A DNA stretch of 64,000 nt from Maribellus sp. CM-23. GTDB lineage: Bacteria; Bacteroidota; Bacteroidia; Bacteroidales; Prolixibacteraceae. The notes beneath the pieces were generated by a model. It searched no databases. It was not told where the DNA came from and saw nothing but the letters and a program-made list of their open reading frames with translations. Both the position numbers and the translations under genes were made by a program. Below, one piece after another: positions 1 to 8,928 of this stretch; within the stretch, counting starts at the first letter, position 1, and each line of letters opens with the position of its first letter. The stretch lies in contig NZ_JADWYJ010000005.1 in the NCBI RefSeq assembly GCF_021354595.1, positions 248,001 through 312,000 of the forward strand. Reading direction: 5' to 3'.

Positions 1-502
1 CGGGGTCGTAACCCACGTGTTCCATAATGTCGATTTCGCCGCTTTTGGGCCAGTTGCCGTAAGAGTTGTGGGTAGAAAGCATCCAGATAGCGGGCCAGGT
101 TCCTTTGCCGGTGGGCATTTGGGCTCTCACTTCCACTTTGCAATATTGCCAGTCGCCTTTGTTTTTGGTCGTCAGGCGGGCCGAGCTGTAGTCTTTGTTT
201 TCAGTTGGTTCCTTGATGGCGGTGATGGTTAAAATCCCGTTACGTATGTAGGCATTGTCAGGATCAGCCACCGTGTACCATTGTTTTTCGTTGTTGCCCC
301 AACCGTAGGTATTTCCGCGTGTATCGTAGTTCCATTTGCTGGTATCGGGAAGTCCGTCGGTATCAAATTCGTCAGACCAAACCAGTTCCCAGGTGTTCTG
401 ATCTACCGTGATGGTATCGGCTTTTTGCTTTTTGCTACTTCCGCATTGGGTGAATAACAAGGCAATCAATGGAAGTAAAAGCAAACTTTTTATTTGTGTC
501 AT
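1..502 (-). CDS. GH16 endo-beta-glucanase lipoprotein, C-terminus beyond window
   Basis: Secreted family-16 glycoside hydrolase, probably an endo-beta-1,3(4)-glucanase acting on laminarin-like glucans at the cell surface. The first 167 residues are visible: a lipoprotein signal with Cys20 (after LFTQ), then a GH16 start (WELVWSDEFD) and the family signature GEIDIMEH, giving nucleophile Glu156, assisting Asp158 and acid/base Glu161. The reading frame stays open to the window edge, so the C-terminal part of the jelly roll is not seen. The start is the ATG at 500-502. It lies downstream of SusD on the same strand, separated by a hairpin, and is the only enzyme of the locus in view. The substrate within GH16 (laminarin, lichenan, agar or carrageenan) cannot be settled from this part. 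Confidence 0.9.
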   Translation of the reverse strand, partial: MTQIKSLLLLPLIALLFTQCGSSKKQKADTITVDQNTWELVWSDEFDTDGLPDTSKWNYDTRGNTYGWGNNEKQWYTVADPDNAYIRNGILTITAIKEPTENKDYSSARLTTKNKGDWQYCKVEVRAQMPTGKGTWPAIWMLSTHNSYGNWPKSGEIDIMEHVGYDP

Positions 503-713
503 CTATCTAAATTTTTTAGTGGTGTTACTGTAAAATTTTCTTTCGTCTCGGATGGTCTTTGAATGGACTCTTATTGGCTTACGTTCTTCAAGCCTTTTTA
601 AGTGTCTTTCGTTGTGCGCGAAATTGATAGCGCGTAGAAATAGCTGCCCGCCCTAAGGCAGGGATTTTGTCGACCCGGGATGCCAGTGCTTTATCCTAAT
701 TGGCTGAGAAAGG

Positions 714-742
714 AAAGGAATGGGAAATCTTCCCATTCCTTT
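714..742 (-). terminator. Hairpin between susD and GH16 genes
   Basis: A 13-bp perfect inverted repeat (AAAGGAATGGGAA, 3-nt loop, TTCCCATTCCTTT) lies 40 bp after the SusD stop, read on the minus strand. It is followed by a pyrimidine-rich stretch rather than a clean T run. It may attenuate transcription from susCD into the GH16 gene, or stabilise the susCD 3' end. The rest of 503-781 shows no gene. Confidence 0.5.
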
Positions 743-781
743 CAAGCTAAACTAAACTATCCTATAATCTAACTAAACGTG

Positions 782-2305
782 TTATTTCAGATACCAGGGA
801 ACCTGCATCGTGTTGTCAATACCTCCAAATTGTTCATCAATGGCTTTCTGATAGTTCTCAGGATTGGTGGTTACCTCATTGTTTGGGTAATACCAACGTT
901 TTGGGAACTCATTTGGATTGTCTTGATTTAAACAGGTTACAGGATTTAAGATATATTCCGGATAGCCGGTACGTAAAAACTGATAGTAATAGCTGCTGTT
1001 GGGTTGGAAAAAATCAATCAGCCAACGTTGTATCCAGATCTGTTGCAAGCGATTTGTTTTACTTCCTCCAGTCTTATATGCAGCCTCACCTGTGAAATAG
1101 TTATCTATATAATCTTGTGTGATTTCCATTCCATGCACTAAGCCTTCAGTGTGGGGCAGATGCATGTAGTAAGATAATTGAGCTTTCACTCCTTTCTCGT
1201 AATAATCTTTTGCGTTGCCGCCCACCCAGCCTTCTTCTATGGCTTCAGCTATAATGAAACATTGCTCGGCGTAAGTAAAATATAGCAACGGATCGTTGTC
1301 TCTAAATTTCACATACCGCTGATTCAATATTGAATACATTCCCGCATCATTATTGATTGACAATGTGTTTGCATCCATCTCATAAGGGGCTCCTACATAA
1401 GCTTCAAAGTCAGTTGCAGTGTAGGTTTCCAACATTTGAGCTGCCGGTTCAGCAAAATAAAATAATCGATAGTCATTGTTCTTTTTGAGGGCATCTACTG
1501 TAATTGTTGATGGAGCTTGGTCGAGCCTCTGGTTATTTCCATTATAAAAAGGATAAGTTGCATTGGTGTTCTCGGTGTATACCAATTTTAAATCATCATC
1601 ATAACTGGTCATTAAATTCCCTGAATTTACAATGGCCGCAAATCGGGCTTTTTGCTCAGCAGTTGCTTTTTTACTGATGGTTTGAATCACTTTTAACTGT
1701 AGCGCATTACAGAGTTTTTGCCAATTGCCGGCATCTCCGTCATACATTATGTCACCTTTAAAATCAAGGCCTTGAGCAAAAAAGGATTCTGCTTGCTTCA
1801 GATCGTCAAGAATTTGCGCAAATACATCGGCCTGTTTGTCATAAACTGGTTGAGTGATACCTTCTTTTGCCTTGCCGGCATCGGAATAAGGAATATCTCC
1901 CATACTCAAAGTTGCATTAAATCCATACCACGCTTTTAAAAACAATGCCAGGCCCTTATAGGAAGATTCTGCTACACTGCCTTCGGCAAACTGAACCATA
2001 TCGTTGAGATCGGTTAGGTATTTAAAATTACCAAAGCTTCCGTATATCCAGTAGGCCCAATAATACTGACCTGGGTCTGGCGTAGAGGTTAGCTTGGTTA
2101 CGTGATGATCAAACAAAGTGATTTGAGTATAGACATCAGGGCTATTATTCGATAGCTTAAATGTTTTCATCAGGGTATAGGATGCGAGCATATCCGGCGT
2201 AGCAGATGTCGATTTGTCCGGGTTCGTATTAATTTCCTCAAAATTACTACACGCTGCTGTATAAAGGAAAATTATAATTATTAAAAGATATTTTAGATTT
2301 TTCAT
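782..2305 (-). CDS. SusD/RagB-like glycan-binding lipoprotein (SusD-like_2 type)
   Basis: Surface glycan-binding lipoprotein that caps the TonB-dependent SusC pore and delivers oligosaccharides to it. It is 507 residues with a lipoprotein signal ending at Cys19 (LYTAAC). The following segment, FEEINTNPDKS, is the typical opening of the SusD-like_2 branch, and the helical TPR-like core is consistent with the family length. The start is 11 bp after the SusC stop, so the two are co-transcribed. Substrate specificity is inferred only from the GH16 neighbour (beta-glucan). Confidence 0.93.
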   Translation of the reverse strand: MKNLKYLLIIIIFLYTAACSNFEEINTNPDKSTSATPDMLASYTLMKTFKLSNNSPDVYTQITLFDHHVTKLTSTPDPGQYYWAYWIYGSFGNFKYLTDLNDMVQFAEGSVAESSYKGLALFLKAWYGFNATLSMGDIPYSDAGKAKEGITQPVYDKQADVFAQILDDLKQAESFFAQGLDFKGDIMYDGDAGNWQKLCNALQLKVIQTISKKATAEQKARFAAIVNSGNLMTSYDDDLKLVYTENTNATYPFYNGNNQRLDQAPSTITVDALKKNNDYRLFYFAEPAAQMLETYTATDFEAYVGAPYEMDANTLSINNDAGMYSILNQRYVKFRDNDPLLYFTYAEQCFIIAEAIEEGWVGGNAKDYYEKGVKAQLSYYMHLPHTEGLVHGMEITQDYIDNYFTGEAAYKTGGSKTNRLQQIWIQRWLIDFFQPNSSYYYQFLRTGYPEYILNPVTCLNQDNPNEFPKRWYYPNNEVTTNPENYQKAIDEQFGGIDNTMQVPWYLK

Positions 2306-2316
2306 AGTTCTAATTA

Positions 2317-5300
2317 TTAAAATGAAAGTTTAATATTAGCTCCAATATACCTTGAAGATGGATCCGCAAAGTTTTCATTACCACCATCGGGGTCGGAATA
2401 CCTGAATTCCTTCGCCCAGAACAATACATTTTGTCCTATAAAGCTTATGGATGCACCTTTAACCGGGCCTATTTTGGCCAGCATTTGTTTTGGGAATGTA
2501 TAAGTAAGTGATACTTCACGAAGCTTTAAAAAAGTTCTGTCTAAAATGTCTTCTTCGTATCCTGTGCCACCCCAGGCTGTACCTCCGTGCAACGAACGGA
2601 TGTAATCTTTGTAAGTCACAAATACATCGTTTGGAGCAAAAATACGGCTATCTTCAATGATTTCTCCGGTGTTACTATCTGTTGTATAGGTGCCGGAAAC
2701 TACCATAACACCACTTGCAAGATAGTTTTTAGATCCGGGAGTAGCCACATCCAACGCCCTTTCAGGAGTTACAGATTCTGGATGAACACCTTGTATCCAC
2801 ATATATGCTTCTGTGGTTGAGGACATCATTCCTCCAACAACTCCATCAAACGATGCATACAGACTCCAGTTTTTATACTGTAAGCTTGTATTGAATCCCC
2901 AAATCCAATCCGGGCTTTTATACCCGATAACAGAATTAAAGTTTTCTCTTTGTAACAGACCTGATTTATAGATACGCTGTCCTGCATATTCTCCGGAAGG
3001 AACTGTTTGATATGTCCTGATAGTATAGGCGTCAGTTCGTTCGCCGACTTTTACCCATGGTTTGTTGGCCGAGTAAACAGGATCTAATTTGGAATAAACT
3101 TCTTTATAAGTTGACCAGTTAAGCCCCATGTCCCAACGCAGGTTCGCAGTTTCGACTGGAGTTCCTGTTAATGCCACGATCCAACCTTTTCTTTTAGTTT
3201 CCTCTTCGGTGTTGATATACATTGAGTTATATCCCGAGGCAGAGGTCAAAGGTCCTTTTGTTAGGGCGTCATAATTTCGGCGGTTAAAATAAGAAACATC
3301 AGCCGTTAGTCGCTTATTAAAGAAAATACCCTGTGCTCCTGCTTCGTAGGTATCAGTAGCAGATGGAAGAATATTGGCAAGGTCGTAAAGTACATCAGGC
3401 GCATAAGTGCCACTTACATCATTCCAAATGCTGGATACTGAGGTGTATACACTGTTAATAGCATAAATGCCTGCCGGATCTTTTGCCTGTGTCCATGAAC
3501 CTCTGATTTTGAAAAGATCCAACCATTCTTTTGATGATTCACCTAGTAATTCTGAAATAATAAAACTACCGGAAACCGATGGATAAAAATAAGACTTACT
3601 TGATTTATCAACACCAGGCCCCGCTAAAGTAGAACTCCAGTCGTTACGACCTGTTGCGTCGATGTAAATTAATTTATTCCATGACAGAGCTATGCGTCCG
3701 TATGCTGAATTAACTTGCTGTGATCTTCTTTCTTCAGCAACCGTAGCCGGATTAACCGATGCAGCTAAAGAGAAAAAGCCCGGAACGGAAATGCCGCCTA
3801 CCGTACAAGCATTAATATTTTCGTCTTTTTGATAGAAAATAGTTCCTCCGGCAAGATATTCTATTTCAAGTTTATCATCAACAAATTTCTTGATGCCGGT
3901 TAAAAGCAGATCACTGTTGGAACTCATACCGGATGTTTTTCCTACCAGGTAAGCCCCAGTTCGTGATCCGTTAAATGTTAATCCGGATCTATAGGTGAAA
4001 TACGGAATCCCCGTATCTCCGAGTGATGTATAGGAACCTTGCGACAAGCTCAATTGTCCAACATCTCCATAGAAATCCAGACCAGAACGCAAGGTCGCCC
4101 TTAGCCAATTTGTCAAATCGTAACTTACCGTTAAGTCGGCATTAAAAATATCACGGGTCACTTCATTCAGTCTTTCATATCTGTCGTAGTAAGGGTTGTT
4201 TTGGTTTTTCCCACTATATGAATCATTTTCTAGATCGTAACCAAAATGGTTGTTTTGGAGCACACCCGGATTTAACCAATAATCCTTATAATCGCGTACA
4301 TCAAAGTCAGCCGAGCTATTTACCAGTAAGGTGTACATTGGATCATAGGAAGTATAGCCATTTGAGCCCATATTTGGTGTATGCCTTCTGGTATACGACA
4401 AATTGGATGTTAAATGAAATTTTTCCAAATTGATATCTCCACCTAAAGTGTAAGTATATTTATCTACTTTGGCATTTGGATAACGGCCTTTGTTTTGTGT
4501 CCAGTTTAGCGAACTTCTAAGTGCAATGCCTTTTTGGTTAAAAGCAACATTTACATTGTTGTTTGTAATGTAACCTTGTTCCAGGAAGTTTTTGAAGTTG
4601 TCTTTTCCTACCGGTAAATAGGCATAATCTCTGTATTCTTTTGCAATAGGATCCCATTGTGTTTGAGTGGATCCGTCCATTGCACCACCCCAGGATTGGT
4701 CTTTCGTTTGTTGGTAAGTATTGTTTTCACCACGGCCGTAAACACTTTGTTTTTCAGGAATGGCTAAATATCCGGCTGAAAACATCGTATTGGTTGACAG
4801 GTCTACACTAATACCAGTGTTGCTGCTACTCCCATTTTTAGTGGTGATTAAAATCGCACCGGCCCTTCCCCTAAAACCATATAAAGCAGAAGCGGTAGGC
4901 CCTTTAAGTACGTTTAACGATTCTATGTCTTCAGAAGAAATATCGTTTAAAGTTTTATTGGCGTACGCAATCCCATCGATTACAATTAGCGGAGTTTCTC
5001 CCAAAATGCTGATTTTAGGAGTGGCATTAAAGTCTGTCGGGTTTTCAATTAATACACCGGCAACCTTACCGGTAAGAGATGTCGCAACATCTGTTCCTTG
5101 TACTCTTTGTAAATCTTCGCCTTTAACAGCCTGAACCGAATACCCCAGTGCTTTTTGTTCCCTCTTTATGCCCAGGGCGGTAACCACCACTTCTTCCAGG
5201 CCAATGGCTTCCGAAACAAGTGTAACATTAATGTTGGTTTGGTTGCCAACCTGCGCCTCCGCAGTTTCCATTCCTATAAAAGAGAATACCAAAACGGCAT

Positions 5301-5817
5301 CGGCTGATAAATCGCTGATGGTATAACTTCCATCGAAATTGGTTATTGTTCCGTGCGTAGTTCCTTTCTCCACAACGGTAACTCCCACAAGCGGTTCTCC
5401 CTTGGAGTCAGTAACTTTTCCGGTCACCGATTTCTGGTCGGGTGTTGAGGCGGTTTTGGGCGTTAAAATAATGTATTTGTCATTGATCAGTACACCTACG
5501 TCGTTCTTGTCGAACAATTGGTTGAGGATGTTGTCAATGGTTGCGTTTTCGACCGAAACGCTTACTTTTTTGTCAACATCAATTAGCTCACTGTTGTACA
5601 GAAAATAGAATTCGCTCTGCTTTTCTACTGCTGCTAAAACCTGCTTCACCGTAGCTTGTTCGAAGCTAACGCTAAGCTTCTTGGTTTGAGAATAGCTGCT
5701 CGAGGCAACTGCCTGGAACGCAGAGAGAAGAATTAATAATAATGCATTACGCATAATCATAAGTTTTTTCTTATGGTGCCTCGTCAGCAACCACAAGGGT
5801 TTGACAAATTTTTTCAT
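2317..5817 (-). CDS. SusC-like TonB-dependent receptor with STN domain
   Basis: Outer-membrane TonB-dependent transporter of 1166 residues for oligosaccharide import. Order: signal region (about 1-44), an STN secretin/TonB short N-terminal domain (about 46-118), a carboxypeptidase-D-like Ig fold (about 130-205, GKVTDSKGEPLVGVTVVEKG), the plug (about 210-340, with LEEVVVTALG and the LNVLKGPTASALYG motif) and a long C-terminal barrel ending in NIKLSF. The STN domain is the part that signals to FecR anti-sigma factors in this family, which fits the sigma/anti-sigma pair directly upstream on the same strand. It is followed at 11 bp by SusD. An internal ATG at residue 20 or 22 could be the real start, since the first 20 residues are unusually basic. 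Confidence 0.95.
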   Translation of the reverse strand: MKKFVKPLWLLTRHHKKKLMIMRNALLLILLSAFQAVASSSYSQTKKLSVSFEQATVKQVLAAVEKQSEFYFLYNSELIDVDKKVSVSVENATIDNILNQLFDKNDVGVLINDKYIILTPKTASTPDQKSVTGKVTDSKGEPLVGVTVVEKGTTHGTITNFDGSYTISDLSADAVLVFSFIGMETAEAQVGNQTNINVTLVSEAIGLEEVVVTALGIKREQKALGYSVQAVKGEDLQRVQGTDVATSLTGKVAGVLIENPTDFNATPKISILGETPLIVIDGIAYANKTLNDISSEDIESLNVLKGPTASALYGFRGRAGAILITTKNGSSSNTGISVDLSTNTMFSAGYLAIPEKQSVYGRGENNTYQQTKDQSWGGAMDGSTQTQWDPIAKEYRDYAYLPVGKDNFKNFLEQGYITNNNVNVAFNQKGIALRSSLNWTQNKGRYPNAKVDKYTYTLGGDINLEKFHLTSNLSYTRRHTPNMGSNGYTSYDPMYTLLVNSSADFDVRDYKDYWLNPGVLQNNHFGYDLENDSYSGKNQNNPYYDRYERLNEVTRDIFNADLTVSYDLTNWLRATLRSGLDFYGDVGQLSLSQGSYTSLGDTGIPYFTYRSGLTFNGSRTGAYLVGKTSGMSSNSDLLLTGIKKFVDDKLEIEYLAGGTIFYQKDENINACTVGGISVPGFFSLAASVNPATVAEERRSQQVNSAYGRIALSWNKLIYIDATGRNDWSSTLAGPGVDKSSKSYFYPSVSGSFIISELLGESSKEWLDLFKIRGSWTQAKDPAGIYAINSVYTSVSSIWNDVSGTYAPDVLYDLANILPSATDTYEAGAQGIFFNKRLTADVSYFNRRNYDALTKGPLTSASGYNSMYINTEEETKRKGWIVALTGTPVETANLRWDMGLNWSTYKEVYSKLDPVYSANKPWVKVGERTDAYTIRTYQTVPSGEYAGQRIYKSGLLQRENFNSVIGYKSPDWIWGFNTSLQYKNWSLYASFDGVVGGMMSSTTEAYMWIQGVHPESVTPERALDVATPGSKNYLASGVMVVSGTYTTDSNTGEIIEDSRIFAPNDVFVTYKDYIRSLHGGTAWGGTGYEEDILDRTFLKLREVSLTYTFPKQMLAKIGPVKGASISFIGQNVLFWAKEFRYSDPDGGNENFADPSSRYIGANIKLSF

Positions 5818-5917
5818 ACCTTTGAATGTTTTTATTAGTTTAATTACCAGACCAATTACTTGGTATTAAGCGCGGAGGGAGTGTTGGAGCACTTCCTCTT
5901 TTCTTTGAATAATATTT

Positions 5918-6919
5918 TCACATAAGCTCTTTGTTTTTGGATATTATTACTGTGGAATAATTTTTTTCGCCTTCAGCCTTGTTCATTTTTCCGGGCTTGT
6001 AGATTATTTTAATGGCCGGTGAACTTAACTGCAGAAGTTCCAGCACTCGGTTCAACGGTTCGTTTTCGAATGTTGTACTGAATTTGTATTTCTTTAACTC
6101 GTCGTTTGTGATGATCACTTTAACACCGTACCAGCGTTCGAGTAAAGTAGCCACTTCTTCGAGAGGTGTATCGTCCAGAACAAGAATATTCTTGTGCCAC
6201 GATATTTGAGCATCGATGTTGCCCGGTATTGCTTTTAAATTCTTCGAATTTTTTTCTACCTCGTAGTGGTCGCCTGGCTTCATTTCAACCGTATTCGATT
6301 GGTTTGCCTGATCAACCGCACTGAATTTAACCGAGCCTTCCTGTAGGGCCACAGCCACCACCTCTTCTTCGGGGTAGGCTTTTACATTAAACCGTGTTCC
6401 GGTTACTTCAATGCTTGTATTGGCAGCGTTTACGATAAAAGGCGATTTTGTATTAGAGGCCACATCCAGGAATGCTTCTCCTTCAAGGTATACCTTTCTG
6501 TTTTGTTGAACAAACGGAACTTCGTATCTCAGCAAACTTTCGGCATTCAACCATACTTTTGTCCCGTCAGGAAGTATTACATGCGATCGCATCCCCACCG
6601 GACTGTTGAATTGTTGTTCTGCAAACTCTTGTTTTACCTCGGTTTTAGAGAGCTGTTTCTGTATGCTCCAGGCTGAATAAATAAGCAAAGGTATGGCAAG
6701 AATAGCCGCGACTTTGGTTAGCTGTTGAACCAACTGTTTGACCTTGTCTTTTTTCCGGGTGCGGATCATTACCTTTTTAAAGGCAAAATCCACGTCAATA
6801 TCTTCTGTCATGCCGGCAAACACTGCAGCCTGCATTTCTTTTTCCTCTTCCGAAATTTCCCGGTTAAATGCCAGGTATTGTGAGAGCTGTTCGTTCTTAT
6901 GTAATGATTCTTTCTTCAA
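5918..6919 (-). CDS. FecR-family anti-sigma factor
   Basis: Membrane-spanning anti-sigma regulator of 333 residues. The N-terminal cytoplasmic part (1-80) should hold the ECF sigma factor. A single transmembrane helix lies near residues 84-104 (AAILAIPLLIYSAW). The periplasmic part has a FecR domain (about 115-215, with LPDGTKVWLNAESLLRYE) and a C-terminal DUF4974 domain (about 245-320, containing LDDTPLEEVATLLERWYG). DUF4974 is STN-like and is thought to contact the STN domain of the cognate receptor, which is the next gene. It sits between the sigma gene (101 bp upstream) and SusC (100 bp downstream), a standard trans-envelope signalling set. Confidence 0.95.
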   Translation of the reverse strand: MKKESLHKNEQLSQYLAFNREISEEEKEMQAAVFAGMTEDIDVDFAFKKVMIRTRKKDKVKQLVQQLTKVAAILAIPLLIYSAWSIQKQLSKTEVKQEFAEQQFNSPVGMRSHVILPDGTKVWLNAESLLRYEVPFVQQNRKVYLEGEAFLDVASNTKSPFIVNAANTSIEVTGTRFNVKAYPEEEVVAVALQEGSVKFSAVDQANQSNTVEMKPGDHYEVEKNSKNLKAIPGNIDAQISWHKNILVLDDTPLEEVATLLERWYGVKVIITNDELKKYKFSTTFENEPLNRVLELLQLSSPAIKIIYKPGKMNKAEGEKNYSTVIISKNKELM

Positions 6920-7020
6920 TTTTCCTCCGCTGATAAATATCTGTTATCTCCCTTTTGTTGTAGTTAATACAATCGAACAAAGAAAAACACGTAGTCGAAA
7001 AGCTATTTTTTTTTGGAATG

Positions 7021-7614
7021 TCAGAAAAACAGGAGCAGGGTAAGATAATTTTGAAGCTCTTTTCTCAGGATCTTCAATGCATTGGAGATTTGAGTCTCCA
7101 CTGTACGTTTTGACAGTTCAAGAGAGAGCGCAATTTCGTCGTTTGATAAACCTTTGAAACGGCTGAGGGTAAATATTTCGGCGGTTCGGGGAGGAAGTTT
7201 GGTAAAAGCCAGTTTAAGTTTTTGCTGAAGTTCTGTATCGGTATAAATATCGGGGTTGTATCGCATCTCCGATTCCATTTGCCGTTTAAGTTCTTCAATA
7301 ACGTTCTTTTTTACCTGCGCGCTTTTTAAGAAGTTGATGGAGCGGTTTTTAACCGAGGTAAAAAGATAACTTTTTAGTGGATTGTCTGATTTTAAGGAAT
7401 GCGGGTTTTCCCAGAGACGTACAAAGAAATCCTGAACAAGTTCTTCCGCTTCGTCTTTATTGAGTACAATATTCGATGCAAAAACAACCAGTCCGGGATA
7501 ATAGTATTTGAATAGAAGTTCAAATGCAGTGGTGTCGCCCTGTTGCATTCGTTCTACTAGTATTCGTTCTTCAATCCCTCCTATTTTCGTTGAAATCCTG
7601 ACAGCTTTCTCCAT
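7021..7614 (-). CDS. ECF RNA polymerase sigma factor (FecI-like, Bacteroidota type)
   Basis: Extracytoplasmic-function sigma-70 factor of 197 residues that should direct transcription of the adjacent receptor locus when released by FecR. Region 2 is seen at about 25-95 (AFELLFKYYYPGLVVFA, AEELVQDFFVRLWE) and region 4 at about 130-185 (LPPRTAEIFTLSRFKGLSNDEIA followed by a helix-turn-helix). It is the first gene of the sigma-fecR-susC-susD-GH16 series. Near-matches to the Bacteroidota -7 box occur just upstream, but none is exact, so I do not call a promoter. Confidence 0.93.
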   Translation of the reverse strand: MEKAVRISTKIGGIEERILVERMQQGDTTAFELLFKYYYPGLVVFASNIVLNKDEAEELVQDFFVRLWENPHSLKSDNPLKSYLFTSVKNRSINFLKSAQVKKNVIEELKRQMESEMRYNPDIYTDTELQQKLKLAFTKLPPRTAEIFTLSRFKGLSNDEIALSLELSKRTVETQISNALKILRKELQNYLTLLLFF

Positions 7615-7803
7615 GACAGATTAGGTTCGGCGGAGGTAAAGGTAAAAATATTTTTGGCAAATAACCGGGCTGGTTTTGATCGGATCTTATTTGTTGGGAG
7701 CACTGCAAATAGACAAATTTCCTTGATTCGGGAGTGCTTGTACTTTTCTTTTTTCGATCTTATTGTTTGGGATTGAAAACGTCTTGTTTGTTGAGAGTAA
7801 GAG

Positions 7804-7841
7804 GGCCCAAAAAAAGGCAGTCCGTTCACTAACGGACTGCC
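7804..7841 (-). terminator. Rho-independent terminator of the DUF4382 gene
   Basis: On the minus strand an 11-bp perfect stem (GGCAGTCCGTT / AACGGACTGCC) with a 4-nt loop is followed by seven T residues. It lies about 77 bp after the DUF4382 stop codon and separates that unit from the sigma factor gene. The remainder of the 300-bp interval 7615-7917 contains no convincing gene. Confidence 0.85.
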
Positions 7842-7917
7842 GAGCATTAAACCTCAAGTCATTATCACAATTGTTTGTGAGCAACATGACAATGCCTCAT
7901 TCGTAAATGAACCTGGT

Positions 7918-8778
7918 TTATTGTACAGGAGTAAGTTGAATATCTACCACCGTCGCGTTTCCTTCGGTAACTCCCACATTCCAGACCGTATCTGTTTCGT
8001 AGCCTTCCAACTCGGTGGTGAGGTAATACGTGCCTGACAAGAGTCCGATGATTTTGTACTTACCGGCTTCGTCGCTAAACGAAGACGTAATCAAACTATC
8101 TGTTTCCATGCCTTCAAGGGGCATCCATACTTTCACAGAAGCATTTTCAAGGGCTACACTGGCTGTATCGCTTACTGTACCTTCAATACGGCCGGCTTTG
8201 CCCAACATTACACAACGCACAACGGGTTTAAAGTTAAAGCCGTTGATGTGTCCGCCCTGCCAGTTTCCTTTGGCAACAAACGATTTGCTCACATCGAAGT
8301 CGAGCAGCACATCGGCTGTTTCGCCACCACTGATTTCAAGGGCCGGTTCAATCTTGATCTTTAACCCGCTGGAAGATCCGCTGGGAACCTTCAGATCGAA
8401 TTCGGTTGCATCTTTCATCACCACTTTCGACTCACTCACGTGCATCCTGATCTGGTCGTAGGTTCCGGCTTCCAAATCAACAGAGGCCAGTATTTCGGTC
8501 ACTCCGTTTGAAAGCGTCAGCAGATCAATTTCCATGGGTTCCTCGGTCAGAACAATAAAATCTGATCCGCTAGAATCAGTTTCCTGTTTCCTTATTTCTA
8601 CTTTGTCGATGGTTACGTATGTTTCAGCGATCAGGTCAATCGGGAAGGGAGCGTCGGTCAGATAGATGTTCACTTTTCCTTTGCCGGCCTGAATACCGCT
8701 TGTGTCATCATCGTTACACGCAGCCATTAAAATAATCCCTAAAACAAACGTACTTAACACTAATCCAATTCTCTTCAT
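7918..8778 (-). CDS. DUF4382 lipoprotein with carboxypeptidase-like C-terminal domain
   Basis: Predicted lipoprotein of 286 residues with Cys21 (LMAAC) followed by an acidic stretch. Residues about 35-190 match the DUF4382 pattern: KVNIYLTDAPFPIDLIAETYVTIDKVEI at the start, with strands for the ester/binding fold after it. Residues about 195-285 form a carboxypeptidase-regulatory-like Ig domain (GRIEGTVSDTASVALENASV, then a YKIIGLLSGTYYLTTE type strand). The function of DUF4382 is unknown; such proteins are common surface lipoproteins in Bacteroidota. It appears to be a separate transcription unit, with hairpins on both sides. Confidence 0.8.
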   Translation of the reverse strand: MKRIGLVLSTFVLGIILMAACNDDDTSGIQAGKGKVNIYLTDAPFPIDLIAETYVTIDKVEIRKQETDSSGSDFIVLTEEPMEIDLLTLSNGVTEILASVDLEAGTYDQIRMHVSESKVVMKDATEFDLKVPSGSSSGLKIKIEPALEISGGETADVLLDFDVSKSFVAKGNWQGGHINGFNFKPVVRCVMLGKAGRIEGTVSDTASVALENASVKVWMPLEGMETDSLITSSFSDEAGKYKIIGLLSGTYYLTTELEGYETDTVWNVGVTEGNATVVDIQLTPVQ

Positions 8779-8875
8779 GGGTTCTGCTTTTTAATTATAG
8801 TTTTTAACAAATGTGTCGTTTTCCTGTTTTCAGCCCATTGTTGCTGGCTGTATATATAACAAGTTGGTAAAAGTG

Positions 8876-8914
8876 AAGTTGAAGGGTGCAACCTCTGTTG
8901 CATTCCCTCAACTT
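8876..8914 (-). terminator. Long hairpin after the coiled-coil gene
   Basis: An imperfect inverted repeat with arms AAGTTGAAGGGTGCAAC and GTTGCATTCCCTCAACTT lies just beyond the stop of the coiled-coil gene (minus strand) and upstream of the DUF4382 gene. It is followed on the minus strand by CACTTTTACC. It probably ends or processes the upstream transcript. Confidence 0.6.
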
Positions 8915-8928
8915 CTTGCAAACCTATT

